Source of the DNA: a bacterium SCSIO 12827
GTDB lineage: Bacteria > Pseudomonadota > Alphaproteobacteria > Rhodospirillales > Casp-alpha2
Direction: 5' to 3'
Assembly: GCA_024397995.1 (NCBI GenBank)
Contig: CP073746.1
Span: 2,356,001 to 2,420,000, forward strand
DNA length: 64,000 nucleotides
A model generated the notes under the pieces. The model had not been told where the DNA came from. It searched no databases and saw only the letters and a program-made list of their open reading frames with translations. The position numbers were made by a program, and so were the translations under genes. Every line of letters starts with the position of its first letter. Position 1 is the first letter of the stretch. Below are positions 52,375 through 60,670 of this stretch, one piece after another.

Positions 52375-52797
52375 ATGGCCAATTCAACGAAAATGCATGA
52401 CATGGGCATGAAATACCGGCGCGAGGTGCTGGGCGACGCTTATGTGGATAAGTCCATGGGCGGCGCCGACGACTTCAACCGCGGCTTCCAGGAGTTCGTC
52501 ACCGAATATTGCTGGGGCGGCAGCTGGGGCCGAGGCATCCTGTCCAAGCGCGACCGCTCGATCCTCAACCTCGGCATGCTGGCGGCCCTGAACCGGCCCC
52601 ATGAATTCAAGCTGCATTTCCGGGGCGCCATCACCAACGGCCTGACCGTCGCCGATCTTCGTGAGATCTGCACCCAGGTCGCTATCTATTGCGGCATTCC
52701 CGCCGGCATTGAGGCCTTCCGTTTGGCCCGCGAGGTGTTCAACGAACAAGGCATCGACATCTCCAAGATCGACGTCAAAACCGATCTGGAGGACTGA
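52375..52797 (+). CDS. carboxymuconolactone decarboxylase family protein
   Basis: 140-residue all-helical AhpD/CMD-fold protein. KYRREVLGDAYVDKS and SKRDRSILNLGMLAALNRPHEFKLHFRGAITNG match PcaC-type gamma-carboxymuconolactone decarboxylases. ICTQVAIYCGIPAGIEAFRLARE follows. The redox CxxC of AhpD is absent, which favours the decarboxylase/lyase branch. The ATG at 52375 is used; a longer frame from 52312 lacks a ribosome site. It is followed four bases later by a beta-hydroxyacid dehydrogenase. No other beta-ketoadipate genes are nearby, so the substrate is open. Confidence 0.88.
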   Translation: MANSTKMHDMGMKYRREVLGDAYVDKSMGGADDFNRGFQEFVTEYCWGGSWGRGILSKRDRSILNLGMLAALNRPHEFKLHFRGAITNGLTVADLREICTQVAIYCGIPAGIEAFRLAREVFNEQGIDISKIDVKTDLED

Positions 52798-52800
52798 CGC

Positions 52801-53685
52801 ATGACCGACCAACGCACCTACGGTTTCATCGGCCTGGGCCAGATGGGTGGCCCCATGGCCGACAACATCGCCAAGGCCGGACTTCCGGTCCACGTTTACG
52901 ACGCCGCAGGCACCAAGGACCGCGCCCACGAAAAGGCCATCGCCCACGACAGCCTGGCCGGTGTGCTGGCCAATGCGGACACCGTTTTTCTGTCCCTGCC
53001 CGACGGCCCGATCTGCACAACGGTCGCCAAGGAAATCGTTCAGGTCAACGACCGCAAGACCTCGGTCGTGATTGACCTCTCGACCATCGGTCTGGCCGCC
53101 GCCCAGGACATCGACAAAATCTTCACGGACGCCGAGATCACTTATATTGATGCCCCCGTGTCGGGCGGTCGCAAAGGGGCCATCGCCGGCACCATCGCGA
53201 TCATGGGCTCGGGCCCCAAGGATGTGTTCGACGCCCATATGGATGTGTTCAAGGCTTTCGCCAAGAATCCCTTCCATGTCGGTGCAACGCCGGGCCAGGG
53301 CCAGGTGGTGAAGATGCTCAACAACTTCCTGTCGGCCACGGCGACGACGGCGACCACCGAAGCGGTCCTGTTCGGCCTGTCCCAGGGGGTCGAGATGAAG
53401 GCGATTCTCGACGTCGTCAACGTGTCCACCGGCATGAACACGGCCAGCCTCGACAAGTTCCCCAATCAGATCATGACGGAGAACTTCAACGCCGGCTTCT
53501 TCACCAAGCTGTTGGCCAAGGACGTGCGCCTGTTCCGCGAAAATTCGGACAAGGCCGGTACGCCCAACGCCATCGCCACGCTGGTCTCGAAAATTTTCGA
53601 CGGCTGCGAGAAGGACATGCCGGGCTCCGACTTCACCGTCGTCTACAAGTACATCCGTGACGGCGGGGAAAAGAAGGTCGGCTGA
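52801..53685 (+). CDS. 3-hydroxyisobutyrate dehydrogenase family protein
   Basis: 294-residue NAD(P)-dependent beta-hydroxyacid dehydrogenase (2-hydroxy-3-oxopropionate reductase/HIBADH type). GFIGLGQMGGPMADNIAKAG is the Rossmann motif, DLSTIG a conserved strand, and DAPVSGGRKGAIAGT near residue 119 the substrate-binding signature. GQVVKMLNNFL near residue 165 carries the catalytic Lys. It is tightly coupled to the upstream decarboxylase-family gene and followed by a strong terminator. The substrate is unknown. Confidence 0.92.
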   Translation: MTDQRTYGFIGLGQMGGPMADNIAKAGLPVHVYDAAGTKDRAHEKAIAHDSLAGVLANADTVFLSLPDGPICTTVAKEIVQVNDRKTSVVIDLSTIGLAAAQDIDKIFTDAEITYIDAPVSGGRKGAIAGTIAIMGSGPKDVFDAHMDVFKAFAKNPFHVGATPGQGQVVKMLNNFLSATATTATTEAVLFGLSQGVEMKAILDVVNVSTGMNTASLDKFPNQIMTENFNAGFFTKLLAKDVRLFRENSDKAGTPNAIATLVSKIFDGCEKDMPGSDFTVVYKYIRDGGEKKVG

Positions 53686-53720
53686 CCCAGCCCCCCTTCC
53701 CGCCCCTGCGGCGGAATCAG

Positions 53721-53754
53721 AAAGGCCGGCCTCGATTCCGAGGCCGGCCTTTTT
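53721..53754. terminator. strong intrinsic terminator
   Basis: A 14-bp stem (AAGGCCGGCCTCG paired with CGAGGCCGGCCTT plus flanking pair) with an ATTC loop and TTTTT on the plus strand. It ends the decarboxylase/dehydrogenase operon. The minus strand also has TTTCT after the stem, so it may serve the convergent FMN oxidase gene. Confidence 0.9.
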
Positions 53755-53781
53755 ATGATCCGATCGAAGCCGGTTATCAGT

Positions 53782-54888
53782 TTAATAGCCGTCTTCCAGC
53801 AACGGAAAGGCGGAGAACTGATGCGGCGGGTAGGCCGGGTATTCCTTGTGCACGTATTCCGGCCCCAGTTCGTCGTAGCCGGTAACGCCGGACAGCATCA
53901 GCGCGATCTTCACTTCATGCTCCAGAATATCCAGCATGCGGACCAGGGCATCCTCGCCACCGGCCGCAAGGGCCAGAGCCTGCAGACGACCGAGACCGAC
54001 CATGTCGGCGCCAAGTGCCATCGCCTTGACCACGTCCGTGCCGCGCATGAAACCGCCGTCGACCCAAACCTTGGCCTTGCCGGCCACGGCATCGACGCAT
54101 TCCGGCAGAACGTCGAGGGAGCCGCGCCCGTGGTCGAGCTGCCGCCCGCCATGGTTGGACACGTAAACAACGTCGACTCCATGCTCGACCGCCAGCTTGG
54201 AATCCTCCGCTGTGGCGATGCCCTTCAGGATGAACGGAATCTTGCAGATTTTCTTGATCCGATCCACGTCGGACCAGTTGAACCGGGCCTGATGGGTCTC
54301 TCCCACGGCGGACTGGCGGCCGGCGGTGACAAAGCGCTTGGATAGATCGCGTTCGCGCCGGGAATAGGCGTCCAGATCAATGGTCACGGCGAAGGCCTTG
54401 TAGCCCAAGTCCTGTGCCTGGCGAACCTTATCGTCGACCCAGTCTTCGTCGCCCCGCACATACAGCTGAAACACACGGCAGGCATCGGGCGCCGCCTTGG
54501 CAACCTCGTCCATGCCCGGCTCGCACACACTGGACAGCATGTGGGCGCAGCCGAACCGTCCGGCGGCCTTGGCCGCCGAGGCCCCGCCACCGGCCGAGAT
54601 TTGCTGCAGCGAACCGATAGGCGCCAGACAGACCGGCAGTTTCAAGCGCATACCGAACAGATCCTTGCCCGCGTCCATTTTCGAAACGTCGCGCATGACG
54701 CGGGGACGCAGGGTATAGGTCTCGATGGCCATGCGGTTGCGCTTGACCGTGGTTTCGGTCTCGGCCCCGCCGAACACATAATCAAAGATGTTCTTGTTCA
54801 GATTGTTCTTCGCTGCCTTGGCGAACTCATGCATCACCTGAAATTTTTCGATGACGGCGTCCGGCAGTTCTTTCGATTGGTCAGTCAT
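53782..54888 (-). CDS. FMN-dependent alpha-hydroxy-acid oxidase/dehydrogenase
   Basis: 368-residue TIM-barrel flavoprotein of the lactate/glycolate oxidase and LldD family. LPVCLAPIGSLQQISAGGGA near residue 84, RVFQLYVRGD near 138, the DLDAYSRRERDL substrate loop and the active-site signature SNHGGRQLDHG near 244 (His base, Arg) are present. DGGFMRGTDVVKAMALGADMVGLGR binds FMN phosphate. An LldD-type membrane-anchoring loop is not obvious, so it may be a soluble oxidase. Its start overlaps the RraA-like gene by eight bases. The substrate is undetermined. Confidence 0.92.
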   Translation of the reverse strand: MTDQSKELPDAVIEKFQVMHEFAKAAKNNLNKNIFDYVFGGAETETTVKRNRMAIETYTLRPRVMRDVSKMDAGKDLFGMRLKLPVCLAPIGSLQQISAGGGASAAKAAGRFGCAHMLSSVCEPGMDEVAKAAPDACRVFQLYVRGDEDWVDDKVRQAQDLGYKAFAVTIDLDAYSRRERDLSKRFVTAGRQSAVGETHQARFNWSDVDRIKKICKIPFILKGIATAEDSKLAVEHGVDVVYVSNHGGRQLDHGRGSLDVLPECVDAVAGKAKVWVDGGFMRGTDVVKAMALGADMVGLGRLQALALAAGGEDALVRMLDILEHEVKIALMLSGVTGYDELGPEYVHKEYPAYPPHQFSAFPLLEDGY

Positions 54889-55369
54889 GTAGTTTCTTCT
54901 CCGATACGATAACGCCGTCTTTATCGGCGTAAAGGAATTCTCCGGGGCGAATGACGATGCCGCCGAAATTCAGGTCGACATCACGCAGTCCGATTCCGTC
55001 AACGCGCGGACGCATGGGGGTTGTGGCGATGGCCTTGACGCCCAGGTCCAGATCGACGAACTCATGCTGGTCACGGATACATCCGTTGTAGACCAGCCCT
55101 TCCCAGCCGTACTGCTCGGCCTCGGCGGCGATGTTACCGCCGGTCAGGGCGCGGCGGCGCGAGGCGCGGCCGTCAACCACCAGCACCCGGCCTTTGCCAC
55201 CTTCGGCCAGAATCTCGCGGATGCCCTGGTTGTCTTCAAAGGTGGAAAATGTCGTGATCTGGCCGTGGAAATGACTGCGCTTGGCGAAATCAATGAACGT
55301 CAACTGACAGACGCGGACGTCCGGATGGTCGTCGCACAGGTCCGCCGTATAGAGCGGCTTGTCGCTCAT
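54881..55369 (-). CDS. RraA-family protein, possibly a pyruvate aldolase
   Basis: 162 residues, the same length and layout as E. coli RraA, the RNase E inhibitor. FEDNQGIREILAEGGKGRVLVVDG, SRRRALTGGNIA and VDLNFGGIVIRPGEFLYADKDGVIVSE align with it well. However, the motif GCIRDQ near residue 96 keeps the Arg-Asp pair that class II pyruvate aldolases need, whereas E. coli RraA has Gln at the Asp position. An HMG/CHA aldolase or oxaloacetate decarboxylase function is therefore plausible. It is co-transcribed with an FMN hydroxyacid oxidase. Confidence 0.88.
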   Translation of the reverse strand: MSDKPLYTADLCDDHPDVRVCQLTFIDFAKRSHFHGQITTFSTFEDNQGIREILAEGGKGRVLVVDGRASRRRALTGGNIAAEAEQYGWEGLVYNGCIRDQHEFVDLDLGVKAIATTPMRPRVDGIGLRDVDLNFGGIVIRPGEFLYADKDGVIVSEKKLHD

Positions 55370-55448
55370 GCTTGGGTGTCCTCCGGGTGGAATGCGTTAT
55401 TGTTATTTGTGTGCTTATGTCTTGTGTTACGGCGCGCATATTGGGAAA

Positions 55449-55458
55449 TTGTACACAA
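55449..55458. promoter_or_regulatory. GntR/FCD-type operator palindrome (one mismatch)
   Basis: TTGTACACAA inside ATTGTACACAAT, one base off the perfect palindrome at its centre. It lies midway between the divergent RraA-like and monooxygenase genes. Confidence 0.5.
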
Positions 55459-55527
55459 TCTGTCACCCACTAATGGGCGCTGCCCGTCTAATTTATCAAA
55501 CAACATTCCAAGGGAGTATCCCCCGAC

Positions 55528-55824
55528 ATGGCCTCGAAATTCGCCATCATCGTCACCATCAAATGCAAGCCCGGCAAGGGCAAGGAGTTCATGCCGATCA
55601 TCATGGAGAACGCCGTCGCCGCCATGCGGGACGAGCCCAATTGCCACGAATTCCGGGTCATGACGTCCAAGGACGATCCCGACACCTTCTTTTTTTACGA
55701 GGTCTACACCAACGAGGCGGCGCTCGATTCCCACCGCCAGGAGCCCCATTACATCAAGTTCCGTGACGCCGGCGCCGACCTGATCGCCGATCGCCACATC
55801 GAAATGACGACCGTCCATATCTGA
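55528..55824 (+). CDS. antibiotic biosynthesis monooxygenase (ABM) family protein
   Basis: 98-residue dimeric ferredoxin-like alpha-beta barrel protein, related to YgiN quinol monooxygenase and LsrG. FAIIVTIKCKPGKGKEF, NCHEFRVMTSKDDPDTFFFYEVYTNEAALDSH and YIKFRDAGADLI are the family pattern. It acts in the cytosol on small ketones, quinols or as an isomerase. The exact reaction cannot be read. A GGGAG site precedes the ATG and a strong terminator follows, so it is monocistronic. Confidence 0.92.
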   Translation: MASKFAIIVTIKCKPGKGKEFMPIIMENAVAAMRDEPNCHEFRVMTSKDDPDTFFFYEVYTNEAALDSHRQEPHYIKFRDAGADLIADRHIEMTTVHI

Positions 55825-55847
55825 CGCCGAACAACACACCGCCAATC

Positions 55848-55877
55848 AAAAGCCCGCCGAAACGGCGGGCTTTTTTT
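55848..55877 (+). terminator. intrinsic terminator after the ABM gene
   Basis: Twelve-base-pair stem AAAAGCCCGCCG/CGGCGGGCTTTT with an AAA loop, continued by a run of seven T residues. A textbook Rho-independent terminator 23 bases after the stop codon. Confidence 0.93.
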
Positions 55878-56084
55878 GTGATCCAAGCGCCCTTCCGAAA
55901 GGGACACTTGGTCCGGGCCGTCATGAAAATTACGCATTTGCAAAATAAATTGTGCAACGCAACATGATCTTGAATATTCTGCGGTACATTCCCCCGCATC
56001 AAACACGCAACGCAAATTATCCCCTCAAGATCGCCTCACTTGGTTTCGCCGTAATCGGCGCAAAAAAACACCGGAGACAACAAC

Positions 56085-57773
56085 ATGGCACGTCTAACCA
56101 GCCTCACCATCGGTGCAAAACTTGCCTTAATCATCCCCCTGCTCATCGTCGGCTCGGTCGCCTTGTTCGCCTTCAATCTGATCGAGTTCCGTGAAAAGCT
56201 CTACGAATCCCGCGCTCAAGACATCCAGCACGCCGTCGAATTGGCAAACGGCATCGCACAAAGCTTCGAGGAACGCAGCAGAAAGGGCGACCTGACCGAC
56301 GCAGAGGCCAGAGCCGGCGCCATGGCCGAAATCAAGAAACTGCGCTACGGCGGCGACGAGTATTTCTGGATCAACGACATGGCCGGCGTGATGCTGATGC
56401 ATCCCATCAATCCGAAGCTCGACGGCAAGAACTTGATCGACTTCAAGGACCCGAACGGTGTCGCCCTATTCCGCGAAATGGTCAATGTCGTGACGTCCAA
56501 AGACAGCGGCACGGTCCATTACCATTGGCCGAAACCTGGCTTTGACGAGCCTGTGGCAAAGATATCCTTCGTCACCGGGTTTAAGCCCTGGGGATGGATC
56601 ATCGGTTCCGGGGTCTATGTTGACGATGTCGAGGCCGCGTTCCACCAACAGGTTGTAACCCTGGGACTCGCAGGCGCCGTGGTGATCGCACTCATGACCG
56701 GTCTTATCCTGATGGTGTCGCGCTCCATCACCCGCCCGATCGGCGCGATGACGGAATTCATGGGGGTGTTGGCGGCTGGCGACATGACCAAACCCGTGCC
56801 GGCAACCGACCGAGGCGACGAGATCGGTCGTATGGCCATCGCCGTACAAGTGTTCAAGGATGCCATGGTCAAGGCCGATCATTTGGCCAAAGAGCAACGC
56901 CGCGAACAACAGGCGCGAGAACAACGCACCCAGCGTGTCGACCAGTTGACCCGTGATTTCGATGCGTCCGTTTCGGAAGTTCTGGCCGTCGTCACCAATT
57001 CGACGGCCGATATGGAGCATACGGCCCAGGCGATGTCGACGACCGCCGAGAACACGGCCCATCAGGCGGGTACTGTTGCCATGGCATCTGAACAGACGTC
57101 AAACAACGTCACCACCGTCGCCAGCGCGACCGAAGAACTGACCAGTTCGATCCAGGAGATCAGCAGACAGGTCTCGCGGTCGAGCCAAATCACGCGTGAA
57201 GCTGTTGACCAAACCCGAGCAACCCGTGAAACGGTCTCCAAGCTTGCCGCCTCGGCGCAGCGGATCGGCGAAGTTCTGGCCCTCATCACCGACATCGCGG
57301 AAAAGACCAATCTTTTGGCTTTGAACGCGACAATCGAAGCGGCCCGCGCCGGCGAGGCCGGCAAGGGCTTTGCCGTGGTCGCCAGCGAGGTCAAGAATTT
57401 GGCCAATCAAACCGCGCGGGCAACCGACGAAATCGCCCAACAGATCGGCGGTATCCAGAACTCGACGCAACAGGCCGTCACCGCAACGGAAGGGATCACA
57501 TCCGTGATCTCGGAGATTAACGACATTGCCACCGGCATCGCTGCCGCAATCGAGGAACAACAGGCGGCGACCCAGGAAATCGCTCGCAATGTCGAAGAAG
57601 CTGCCTTGGGCACGCAGGAAATGACATCGACAATTGTCTCGGTCAACGAGGCCGCCAACGATACCGGCCAAGCCTCGGAGAAAGTGCTCGGCGTATCCCG
57701 CAGTCTCAGCGAAAAAGCGGCGAACCTCCGCGTCGTCGTGGAGCGGTTCCTGACCGATGTCCGGGCCGCCTAG
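56085..57773 (+). CDS. methyl-accepting chemotaxis protein with single Cache domain
   Basis: 562-residue transmembrane chemoreceptor. The first membrane helix (about 9-30) is followed by a periplasmic sCache_2 domain with [19 protein letters not shown] and [14 protein letters not shown]. The second helix is at about 190-212, then HAMP ([15 protein letters not shown]). The cytoplasmic signalling domain contains the conserved tip [23 protein letters not shown]. No C-terminal pentapeptide for CheR/CheB tethering is present. Cache_2 receptors often sense small carboxylates, which would suit this catabolic region. No che genes are nearby. Confidence 0.96.
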   Translation: MARLTSLTIGAKLALIIPLLIVGSVALFAFNLIEFREKLYESRAQDIQHAVELANGIAQSFEERSRKGDLTDAEARAGAMAEIKKLRYGGDEYFWINDMAGVMLMHPINPKLDGKNLIDFKDPNGVALFREMVNVVTSKDSGTVHYHWPKPGFDEPVAKISFVTGFKPWGWIIGSGVYVDDVEAAFHQQVVTLGLAGAVVIALMTGLILMVSRSITRPIGAMTEFMGVLAAGDMTKPVPATDRGDEIGRMAIAVQVFKDAMVKADHLAKEQRREQQAREQRTQRVDQLTRDFDASVSEVLAVVTNSTADMEHTAQAMSTTAENTAHQAGTVAMASEQTSNNVTTVASATEELTSSIQEISRQVSRSSQITREAVDQTRATRETVSKLAASAQRIGEVLALITDIAEKTNLLALNATIEAARAGEAGKGFAVVASEVKNLANQTARATDEIAQQIGGIQNSTQQAVTATEGITSVISEINDIATGIAAAIEEQQAATQEIARNVEEAALGTQEMTSTIVSVNEAANDTGQASEKVLGVSRSLSEKAANLRVVVERFLTDVRAA

Positions 57774-57794
57774 AACAACACGGTCATCGAATTG

Positions 57795-57826
57795 GAAAAG
57801 GCCCGGGTTACCGGGCCTTTTCTTTT
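57795..57826 (+). terminator. intrinsic terminator after the chemoreceptor gene
   Basis: Stem GAAAAGGCCCGG/CCGGGCCTTTTC with a GTTA loop followed by TTTT; 21 bases downstream of the stop codon. Confidence 0.9.
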
Positions 57827-57898
57827 ACCCGTATCGTGGAAATCCCGGCCGGCGCGCCCGCGCTAAATCAGCGCTTGGCACGGTCCTTGCTGTGTTCT

Positions 57899-58468
57899 AT
57901 GTCAACGTGCCCTAGAATTCAGGGCTGGAGAAGGAGGAGCGACATTCGAAATCCAACGCCGACATATAAGCTCGTTCATCATCAGCTTGCGGCATCCGAA
58001 CTGGGCGGCCCGCTGTTTCAGCCGGTTCTCCAGGTTTGGAATGAACTAAAGAATGATGCCTTCGCTCCCTCCTGGGCCGTTGCCGATATTTTGAAATACC
58101 CGGCGGCTGCCGTCCCCTATTTCACCGTCGTCGAAGTCATCGAGAACCCGCAAAAATTCAAGTACCTATTCTGGGGGACGGGGCTGGCCGACGTGAAGGG
58201 GTTCGATTACACGGGCCGCTCTCCTTTGGACCATTTACCCGAGGAACACGGCCGTACGATCGACCGGGAATACCGCATGGTCGTCGCGGAACGCCGGGCC
58301 ATGGCCTTCGTCCATGATCTGCGGCCGCGAACCGACCAGCCATCGCGATTTCAGGAATGCCTGCGCCTGCCCATGTCGAACGACGGCGAGACGGTCACCC
58401 ACGTCATTTCCTATTCTGACTGGCAGACCGAAAACGAAAAATGGAAACGGTTCTTTGAAACGCAGTGA
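57899..58468 (+). CDS. PAS-fold protein of unknown function
   Basis: About 189 residues from the ATG at 57899. The core (LFQPVLQVWNELKN, FTVVEVIENPQKFKYLFWGTGL, GRSPLDHLPEEHGRTID, ECLRLPMSNDGETVTHVISY) has the layout of the small PAS_5-like proteins common in Rhodospirillales. The start is uncertain: the ATG lacks a ribosome site, while a near-perfect AAGGAGG at 57931-57937 is six bases from an in-frame ATT at 57944, which would give a 174-residue protein matching the family start. No output domain is attached. A terminator lies just upstream, so it has its own promoter. Confidence 0.75.
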   Translation: MSTCPRIQGWRRRSDIRNPTPTYKLVHHQLAASELGGPLFQPVLQVWNELKNDAFAPSWAVADILKYPAAAVPYFTVVEVIENPQKFKYLFWGTGLADVKGFDYTGRSPLDHLPEEHGRTIDREYRMVVAERRAMAFVHDLRPRTDQPSRFQECLRLPMSNDGETVTHVISYSDWQTENEKWKRFFETQ

Positions 58469-58491
58469 CGGGTTCCTACGGCGCGGCATCT

Positions 58492-59736
58492 TCAACGCCC
58501 ATAGATCCGCCGACGCGGCCCTGTCCTGACCAACACATAGATGACCAGCGTGCCGGCGGCGACACAGCCCGCCGTGACCAGCCACCCGCTGGAAAATCCA
58601 CCGAAATGATCGACGGCATAACCGAACACGATCGGTGCCAGAGTCGCACAGCCATGCGTCCACAGCATGTTGTAGCCAACGGCGGAGCCGGCCAAATGCG
58701 GGTCGACCATTTCCACCTGAATGGCCTGGGCCACAGGCGGGAAGGACGCAATGGTCAGGCCCAGGCATAACGCCAGCCCAAACCCCATGACCATGCCCCA
58801 GGATTCGGTCACCAAGGGCATCATGACAAAAAAACCGACAGCCGCCGCGCAGATCACCGTCATGGTTACGATGCGACGGCCGCCGAAGGCCTTGTCGGAA
58901 ATCGCCCCCCACCCCATGCGCCCGACGGCGCTTGACGCCTGGGCCACGGCCATGGCCGTGGAGACGGTCTGCTGCCCCATGCGCGCGGCCTCGGCCAGGA
59001 ACAGGGTCAGGAAGGCGAAGAAATTGGTCTGGCCCATGTTGATGACGCCGCCGCCGATGGCAAAAGCGTTCACCCGCCCGTCCTTGACCACGGCGGCGAT
59101 GTTCTTGCGCGCCCCCCCGCCCTTGGTTGAAACGGGCACCAGGGTCAGGCAGGCCACGCCGTTCAAGATGATGATCCCGGCCACGCCCAGCATCAGCATC
59201 TGCCAGTCATAACTGGCCGCGAGGAAGCCGCAGGCCGCCCCGACCAACCCGCCGATGGGCACGCCGACCTGTTTGATGCCCATGGCCGCCCCCCGGCGAT
59301 GGGCGGGGAACCACTCGAACACACCCTTGGCGGTCGACGGGTTCAGCATGGAATAACCGACGCCCATGAAGAAGGCCGCGACCATGCAGATGTCGACCGT
59401 CGGCGCCTGACTGATCAATAGCGCCGCCAAAGCCATGATGGCGTGGCCGATGACCAGGCTCCATCCCACACCCAGGCGGTCGGTCACGCCGCCGGCGGGC
59501 ACGGAAAAGATCGCCTGGCCCGCGTAGTAGCAGGAAATGAAGATACCGAACTGGGTCGCCGTCAGGCCGAAGGCAGCCGAGATCACCGGCGCCATGGACA
59601 GCACGGCGACACAGTTGGAGGTCCCGACCGCATGGGCGCCGACCAGGATGGGCAAGCGTGTCTTCCACGGGTTGGCGCCGCTTGTGTCGGGCGCCGGGGG
59701 GGGCGGCGCGCCGCTCAGATCTGATGTGTTGGGCAT
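58492..59736 (-). CDS. MFS transporter
   Basis: 414-residue inner-membrane permease with about 12 helices. It has an MFS loop (GGVTDRLGVGWSLV) after helix 2 and its counterpart in the second half (WGAISDKAFGGRRIV). The soluble N-terminus is Pro-rich (SGAPPPPAPDTSG). The open frame continues upstream through the NMT1-like gene, so I place the start at the ATG at 59736. It lies 22 bases after that gene on the same strand and is probably co-transcribed. The substrate is unknown. Confidence 0.87.
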   Translation of the reverse strand: MPNTSDLSGAPPPPAPDTSGANPWKTRLPILVGAHAVGTSNCVAVLSMAPVISAAFGLTATQFGIFISCYYAGQAIFSVPAGGVTDRLGVGWSLVIGHAIMALAALLISQAPTVDICMVAAFFMGVGYSMLNPSTAKGVFEWFPAHRRGAAMGIKQVGVPIGGLVGAACGFLAASYDWQMLMLGVAGIIILNGVACLTLVPVSTKGGGARKNIAAVVKDGRVNAFAIGGGVINMGQTNFFAFLTLFLAEAARMGQQTVSTAMAVAQASSAVGRMGWGAISDKAFGGRRIVTMTVICAAAVGFFVMMPLVTESWGMVMGFGLALCLGLTIASFPPVAQAIQVEMVDPHLAGSAVGYNMLWTHGCATLAPIVFGYAVDHFGGFSSGWLVTAGCVAAGTLVIYVLVRTGPRRRIYGR

Positions 59737-59758
59737 GGGCGGGTGGACAATCCCAGGG

Positions 59759-60646
59759 TCAGACGGCGGGGGGATGGGCACAAAGAACATCGTAGGGATA
59801 ATGCGCCTTGATATGCCCGGCAAACTGAAACACGTCCTGGGCCACCGCAAGCGAGGCTTCGGTGATTTCGACACGCGGCACCCAGTTGCCGAGCCCCTGA
59901 TAGGTGGCGATGCATTCGGCCAGAACCGAGGCATGGGTTTCAGGGAAGAATTCCGCCACCTTGCGGGCAACCTCGTCGGCCGGGACCTCGTTGATCCAGA
60001 CCCGTGTTCTTGTATAGGCCCGGGTGAAGGCCTTGGCTGCGTCCGTCGCCAGCCACACGGGCGTGGCGGCAAGGGACGAGAACGCGCAGGGCCCAATGGG
60101 CTTGCCGACCGCGGCCACGGGGTAGCCGACGCCTTCGTATTCCATGTTCTGCGGCGCTGGTCCCTGCAGGTGGATATAGTCGCCCGTCCCGGCGCGGAAG
60201 GCCTTTTCCATATCGGCCCCGCCGCCCGCGTCGATCACGTTCAGTTTGTCGAAATCGATGCCCGCCTTCAGGCAGGCGTATTTGAACATCGCCATGGGCT
60301 GCAGCCCGTGATCGACCAGCACGTCCGAGCCCTCGAGCTGCGCCCATTGGAAATTGGGATCGACATGGCGGCCGGCAAGAAAGAAGCCGTCCAGTTCGTT
60401 GATCTGGGCGAAATGGCGGGCCACCGGCTGGTCGCCCCGGGCCAGTTGGATCAGGCTGACGCCCACCGCCGACTGGGCGACGTCGACCGTGCCGTCGGCC
60501 AGGTTCTGCAGCGCCGCATCGTTGTTCGCCGCCTTGGACCATTCATACTCCAGCCCCTCGTCCGTCAAGAAGCCGCCGGCCATGGTCGCGATCAGCGGCG
60601 TGTAAAAAGCCGAAAAGCGGGAGAACTGGATGTTGATCTTGGTCAC
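59759..60646 (-). CDS. NMT1/THI5-like substrate-binding-fold protein without signal peptide
   Basis: 295 residues with the two-lobe periplasmic-binding fold of the NMT1/SsuA family (INIQFSRFSAFYTPLIATMAGGF, LADGTVDVAQSAVGVSLIQLARGD, WAQLEGSDVLVDHGLQPMAM). The protein starts directly with the first beta-strand: from the GTG at 60646 there is no signal peptide and no upstream in-frame start that would add one. It may be cytosolic, like yeast Thi5, or be exported by other means. No ABC permease or ATPase is adjacent; neighbours are an MFS transporter and a phosphatase-superfamily enzyme. Confidence 0.8.
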   Translation of the reverse strand: MTKINIQFSRFSAFYTPLIATMAGGFLTDEGLEYEWSKAANNDAALQNLADGTVDVAQSAVGVSLIQLARGDQPVARHFAQINELDGFFLAGRHVDPNFQWAQLEGSDVLVDHGLQPMAMFKYACLKAGIDFDKLNVIDAGGGADMEKAFRAGTGDYIHLQGPAPQNMEYEGVGYPVAAVGKPIGPCAFSSLAATPVWLATDAAKAFTRAYTRTRVWINEVPADEVARKVAEFFPETHASVLAECIATYQGLGNWVPRVEITEASLAVAQDVFQFAGHIKAHYPYDVLCAHPPAV

Positions 60647-60670
60647 CTGGACGTTCCTTTGACTCTGCGG

